NCBI GenBank assembly: GCA_947034895.1
Contig: OX344762.1
Coordinates: 85,864,981-85,928,980 of the forward strand
Reading direction: 5' to 3'
DNA from: Rhytidiadelphus loreus
Taxonomy: Eukaryota; Streptophyta; Bryopsida; Hypnales; Hylocomiaceae
DNA length: 64,000 bases
Part shown: positions 59,801 through 64,000 of the stretch, in pieces
Layout: each line of letters starts with the position of its first letter
Position numbering within the stretch: position 1 is the stretch's first letter
The notes under the pieces: model-generated
The model's database searches: none
Seen by the model: only the letters and a program-made list of their open reading frames with translations
Told to the model about the DNA's origin: nothing
Translations under genes and position numbers: made by a program

Positions 59801-60559
59801 TTAACCCCAAAATGACCTTCAGGACAGAATGTGTCCTTGACCATTTTTTGAAGTTAAATAAAACCTTACTAAATTAATTTTTTTAGTAGTTTATATTTTT
59901 GAAAAAATCTTTTTGAAGTCTAGTTTTAGCTTCAAAAATCTGATTTTGAAAATGATTGATTATGATTTTTCTATTCAAGATTTTGTGCACAAGTGTCCAT
60001 TGCAATCTTGGCTTTTGTAGTGTTGAGGACTCTTGGGAATGACCCTCAAATACACCACACTAAATAGTGAAATTAGGTTGCCCCAGACTATAGTTGACCA
60101 TGTCTGAAAGTGTTAGATATGAGAAATTAGTGTAGGGCAACCTAATTTCACTATTCAGTGTAGATCTTTAAGAAAAAATTACATTAGAAATTCATTTAAA
60201 AAAATTGTAGAGTATATTTTGAGAAGTCATAAATTGATTGGAGTTATGCATGTTAGGCCCTTTAACCTTATATTTTTTTGGTACCTAACTTTTTAGATTT
60301 GACATGTGAAAAGAGGATTGAAAGACTTCAAATCACTTTCACAATTTTAACACCCTCATGATCAAACACTATAATCTTTCAATCTATAAGAGATATTGTT
60401 GTGTTTTATTTTCTAATGTGATCTCTAATATATCTAGATTGATTTTAAACGGTTACAATTCAAAAAAACATGATACAACTTATCAAAATGCTGGCTTTTT
60501 GTTCAATTTAGAACAAATTCTTGGAAGCTCAAGAAATTCTAGGGTCATTTTGGGGTTAA
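59801..60559. mobile_element. TTAA-flanked DNA element T3, inverted relative to T1, with a nested foldback
   Basis: TTAA (59801-59804) is followed by CCCCAAAATGACC, and the right end is GGTCATTTTGGGG followed by TTAA (60556-60559), a 13-bp perfect inverted terminus. Read on the minus strand, the interior follows T1 (for example AAATTGAACAAAAAG and CTTGAATAGAAAAATCATAA blocks). A 103-bp foldback interrupts it at 60058-60160. No coding ORF is present. Confidence 0.75.
60058..60160. mobile_element. 103-bp CACTA-like foldback inside T3
   Basis: CACTAAATAGTGAAATTAGG at the left pairs with CCTAATTTCACTATTCAGTG at the right, and GTTGCCC with GGGCAAC further in. T1 has no such insert at the matching place (around 3460-3466), so this is a later insertion. 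The target duplication is unclear. Confidence 0.65.
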
Positions 60560-60624
60560 GGGCTGTTGGGCCTTTTCGATGGTTTCCAGATGCCTAAAAA
60601 CATTTTCACTTATTTTTCACTTGA

Positions 60625-60745
60625 AGAGAAGTTGATGCAGAATGTAACCCAAGTGGTTTCATATTTTTCTGAGCATTATGAATTACTTATGAATTTCCAA
60701 AGAATTATGTCATAGGCACCTATTTGTGATCCTAGACCTTGCAAA
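60625..60745. repeat. Repeat R2, partial copy of R1 interior
   Basis: AAGTGGTTTCATATTTTT, GAATTACTTATG and TATGTCATAGG blocks match 10975-11090 in order and strand. A block near 61590 (CCATTTCAGAGCCTCCTA) also recalls the R1 right end, so R2 may extend to about 61600. Confidence 0.4.
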
Positions 60746-60954
60746 ACCCACACACGCGTGGTCTGAAAAAAGATATGGCGTGACCAAAAACAAGCAGTGA
60801 AGCATTGAAAAAGTAATACTTAAGGTTCCTAAATGTCACCTTTACTAAACTGAAGCCAAGTAACCAATATTGTCTTCACATACTTTCAAGTCTAATTCAA
60901 AGTGCTCTAACTTTTGCATCCAATTTTCAAATTCAATAAAACTTGTTGTAAAAT

Positions 60955-61370
60955 TTTTGCTCTCTCTTCTAGTTTGTGTGATAAAATTTTCAGATCAATT
61001 CGAGTTACACTGATTTTTTGGGAGCCAATCGAAGTTCACAAGTTCAATTTGAGTTCACCAAACTGCATTTGCTGGCTGCAGCTTCGGGGACTTCTATCTC
61101 CTTCATTCTAAGTTTGTTTTCGGTAAAATTTGTTGGGTTATGTTCCCCTTGAAGTCTAGTTATTGTGGTAAAATTTTCATATCAATTCAAGTTGTTTTGA
61201 ATGTTTGAGAGCATTTCGAAGTTCTAAATCCCCACATTCTTTGATCACAGTGAACTTCGGCAGCTTATAACTTCTTCATACAAGATCTATTTTCAATATT
61301 TTTTGTTGGAAAAGTTGTGCCTACTAGTCTAGTTTGTGTGGATAAAATTTCATATCAATCCAAGAATTAA
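60955..61370. repeat. Three-unit degenerate tandem repeat, period about 173-187 bp
   Basis: TCTAGTTTGTGTGRTAAAAT or a close variant, followed by TTCAKATCAATTCRAG, begins at 60968, 61155 and 61328. Each unit then has GAAGTTC- and CTTCTA-type blocks. The pattern is like internal repeats of some plant LTR elements, but no LTR or coding frame is visible. Confidence 0.5.
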
Positions 61371-62777
61371 TGAGTGACTGAGAATCATTTTAGTGAAAGG
61401 ATGTTTAGCCGTAAATGTGTTTCTTGCAAAAATGAAGTGGACACCTGTCTTGTATCCACTCTTAGTTCGAAATCAACCCACCCTGGCTCTTATTACACCA
61501 TATGTGAAGTATAAACCAACATCTAGCAAACCTTATTAAGCTCTCACATTATCAAAAGCCCATTTCAAAACCACTGAGTGTCCATTTCAGAGCCTCCTAT
61601 AGGGACGGTTCCAAGAAGCGGGTCGTAATTCAAGCCACCTACCTTAGTGCAAGGTAAAGCAAATATTTTTAGAGGTGCATTGACAGAAATGACGGGGATT
61701 GCAAAAAAAAGAAGAGATTTTTATCATTTGAATTGAAATTACTATGAATTTTGGGAGGTAAAAAGTGTGCCAGACCCATAGCTAATGTCTAGATTTTACC
61801 AATTCCAATCATTCAAGAACTACTTTCCCGATCATTGCTTCCTCCTTTCTTGCTCACTTATGTGTCATGAATTTATTGGTCCAAACCTCAAAAAAGGAGA
61901 AAAATGTGCATTTTAAGGAGAAAATGGAAATCTATCAACCTCGGTTGGAAATAGGACACCCTAAGGTAGGAACACCATAAACGGTTATCCTCCCTCTAAT
62001 GCCAAACTAGATTGTCCTGAAACCAACAATAGCTGGCTCTGAAAAAATCCTAAAAAGATTCGATTTTCTCGAATTTGATTGGTTCACACTTGATTAGGAA
62101 CAAGTTCCAAAAGTAGCCATTTTAGGTGAACCTATGAAACCAAAATGGGGTCCATATGAGAAATACACATTTATATTGCATAAAATATTCATTTTTGGAG
62201 GAAAAAATTTCTTTTTTCTTTTTTGCATTCTTCCTCATCCTTGTTTTTGCACATATTGAGCTCAATTTCTCAAGAAATATCTCATATCCTACATGTTGAA
62301 ATGCTTATTTTAACTGTTACAAAGGTCTAATTGTACGCCTAAAACTAGGACAAGTATAGAATTTGGTTTCAAGTAGCGTGGCTTAAACCACACCAAAGTA
62401 ATTGAATATTGCCAATTTAAACAAAATCAACTTTATGTACATTAGTAAAAAATCTGAAATTTCTGTTGTTTTGGTCACATTGATTTGGGTCAATTTTCTG
62501 CTGATTTTGACTTGTGAAATCAATTATGACATGTGTTTTTGAAGTTATAAATTTTGGTTCATCAAAATGCTCTAGTAGCACTCCCATTTTGAAAATTTCA
62601 ATTTTAGTAATTTTATTGAAGAATCAAATATTATCCTATGTTTTAAATCTACATAGGAGAAGCTATTAGACTTGGAAAATTATAAATAGAATGATCCAAC
62701 TTATATAAGATCAATGCTTAGTATAACTTGCTTACTTGTTTGCTATTTTATAATTGTATAGGTCTTTGAATTCATCT
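61371..62777. other. AT-rich spacer
   Basis: No gene is visible. Part may be remnant of an old repeat related to R1/R2, given the block at about 61590-61660. Confidence 0.45.
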
Positions 62778-63081
62778 CATTAGAGGAGATTTTGGGGTCC
62801 CAGAGGGCCGTTTCAGGGCCGTTCCTGGCATTGTTCCCCTGGCAATGAAAGAACGCCGTTGTCAGATTTTATTTTTTATTTTTTAAATAAAAAATAAAAA
62901 AATTTAAGTTCTTAAAATGAGAAACAAAGTTAAAATTTATTTTTTTATTTTTTTATTTTTTTTCGAAAAAACTGACTTGGCAATCTCTCGGCCAAGTCAG
63001 CACAGGCGGGGAACGGCGGTTCTCAAGGGGGGGTCGAGTTGGGAACTCGCAGCCCTCCCCAGAGCCAAAACACATGTAATG
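62778..63081. mobile_element. CATTAG-ended MITE, copy H3 (304 bp)
   Basis: It begins CATTAGAGGAGATTTTGGGG and ends CCAAAACACATGTAATG, imperfect inverted repeats that continue inward (AGAGGGC with GCCCTCC). The centre has the palindrome CTGACTTGGC...GCCAAGTCAG after an A/T-rich run. TCT flanks both ends, which may be a 3-bp duplication, though H1 and H2 do not show the same. No ORF is supported. Confidence 0.65.
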
Positions 63082-64000
63082 TCTTGCTATGGCAAAGTCA
63101 TGTTTACTAATGTATATCTAAAGTTTGTGTATAGAAAGGTTCATCCCTAAAATTAGATGAAGAATTAAGACCTCTATTGGCTCATTATCACTCATGTGTA
63201 TTTCAAAATTTGGACAATAGCTTGCTCTAAAATATCATTATTTATTATTCTTTCTTTCTTACAAAGGAATGGAATTTCTATTGCACACAATGATGTTCAT
63301 CTACTTCTCAATAAATAGTGAGAGGCAATTATATATTCTATTGTTGTTAGAGATTTAACCTCGAGTAAAACAAATCAAGAAGGAATAATACTTGATTCAA
63401 ATACATTGTTACAACCTTGCATATATTGTTTAATGATATTATAATTAAAACACTACAAAATTAAATCATTTACAAACAAGGTAAAATGAACTAGAATGGA
63501 CCTAGTACAATCCTTTTATTGCCATGAGCTACTCTTTAAGTAGCATTTGTCCTCTTCAAAATTGCTTTCATTGAGTTAGAAGCCCATAGGAAATTGGTGA
63601 TAGGCATTGTTGAATACATGAGGAAATTACCCTAACTAGATTGAAATGTTAGTGAATTCTTACAAATCTATATTTTACTTTATAAAGTATCAAAATTTAA
63701 TTGAGGGCCTAAGTTTTTCCTTTGTTAAAACATCTACTACATATTATACATTTTAGTAATTTGAACACATGTATAAAGAATCTTTATGTTCATATTATAT
63801 CATATTGATCACTTAATTTATAGTTTAAGCCTATTCTAACCGAGATTCTAACAAAACTTAGATACCACAAATGAAAATTATTAATTTTTCAAAATAATTT
63901 ACTCTAACTTGAGTTTACAAAGGGTTATAAGTTTTTTTTTGCATATTACCATATGAATAATTTCCAAAAATTGTTACAATTCTTTTTTCTAATGCATATT
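63082..64000. other. AT-rich spacer at the right edge
   Basis: No feature is supported here; the sequence is AT-rich with short homopolymers. Confidence 0.55.

Noticed and set aside
1..64000. tRNA, rRNA, snoRNA or CRISPR features
   Set aside because: I looked for T-loop-like GGTTCGA-N-TCC, rRNA-like GC-rich blocks and regularly spaced identical repeats, and found none that hold up. TTCGAA-type hits lie in coding or random sequence.

Overview
This window reads as nuclear DNA of a land plant. It has spliced genes with GT-AG introns, long AT-rich intergenic DNA full of small DNA transposons, and plant-restricted families (an NPH3/BTB protein, a VAMP72-type R-SNARE, a plant-type nine-knuckle CCHC protein). 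A non-flowering plant such as a moss is my guess; the sequence alone does not settle it. There are no LTR-retrotransposon coding regions, no tRNA or rRNA genes and no CRISPR array that I can see.

Six protein genes can be rebuilt exon by exon with every splice phase agreeing. They are: a DP-type partner of E2F (minus, 4952-8544, 9 coding exons, 322 aa); a VAMP72-like SNARE (plus, 15857-18023, 5 exons, 225 aa); the iron-sulfur subunit of succinate dehydrogenase (plus, 25590-27852, 2 exons, 285 aa); a CNBP/GIS2-like protein with nine zinc knuckles (minus, 32826-35024, 4 exons, 274 aa); a SpoU/TrmH-family RNA 2'-O-methyltransferase (minus, 41180-44115, 7 exons, 437 aa); and an NPH3/RPT2-like BTB protein (plus, 50867-56644, 7 exons, 654 aa). 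A further minus-strand gene may run off the left edge (candidate exons below 1350). These look like unrelated housekeeping and signalling genes (cell cycle, membrane traffic, respiration, RNA binding, RNA modification, phototropism-type signalling). They form no operon and no obvious pathway.

The space between genes is the more unusual part. It is a dense set of non-autonomous DNA elements, many recognisable from matching terminal inverted repeats (TIRs), target-site duplications and paralogous empty sites. The most notable set begins CCCC or CCCTTA and is flanked on both sides by TTAA (1610-1844, 3065-3711, 9980-10840 with a nested copy at 10277-10508, 21716-22696, 29077-29952, 31453-32031, 59801-60559). 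TTAA targeting with C-rich termini is the hallmark of the piggyBac superfamily, which is not a usual resident of land-plant genomes. There is also a 1.5-kb CACTA element with a perfect ATT duplication and two smaller CACTA-like foldbacks inside it (37893-39395), a 198-bp CACTA foldback (19519-19716), a 570-bp Stowaway-like element (37135-37704), a Mutator-like MITE with a 10-bp duplication (24501-24728), three copies of a roughly 305-bp CATTAG-ended element (39843, 46720, 62778), and a SINE-like insertion in a VAMP72 intron (16950-17127).

Layout: 1-1350 partial gene edge; 1600-4700 elements; 4700-9660 DP gene and leader; 9960-15600 elements and AT-rich DNA; 15857-18023 VAMP72; 18-25 kb elements; 25.0-28.4 kb SDH2; 28.4-32.1 kb elements; 32.1-36.3 kb CCHC gene and leader; 36.3-40.2 kb elements; 41.2-45.4 kb methyltransferase and promoter; 45.4-47.1 kb repeats; 47.1-57.3 kb NPH3-like gene with a long upstream region; 57.3-64 kb elements and repeats. 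Exon boundaries were placed by eye from splice consensus, reading frame and remembered family conservation, not by alignment software.
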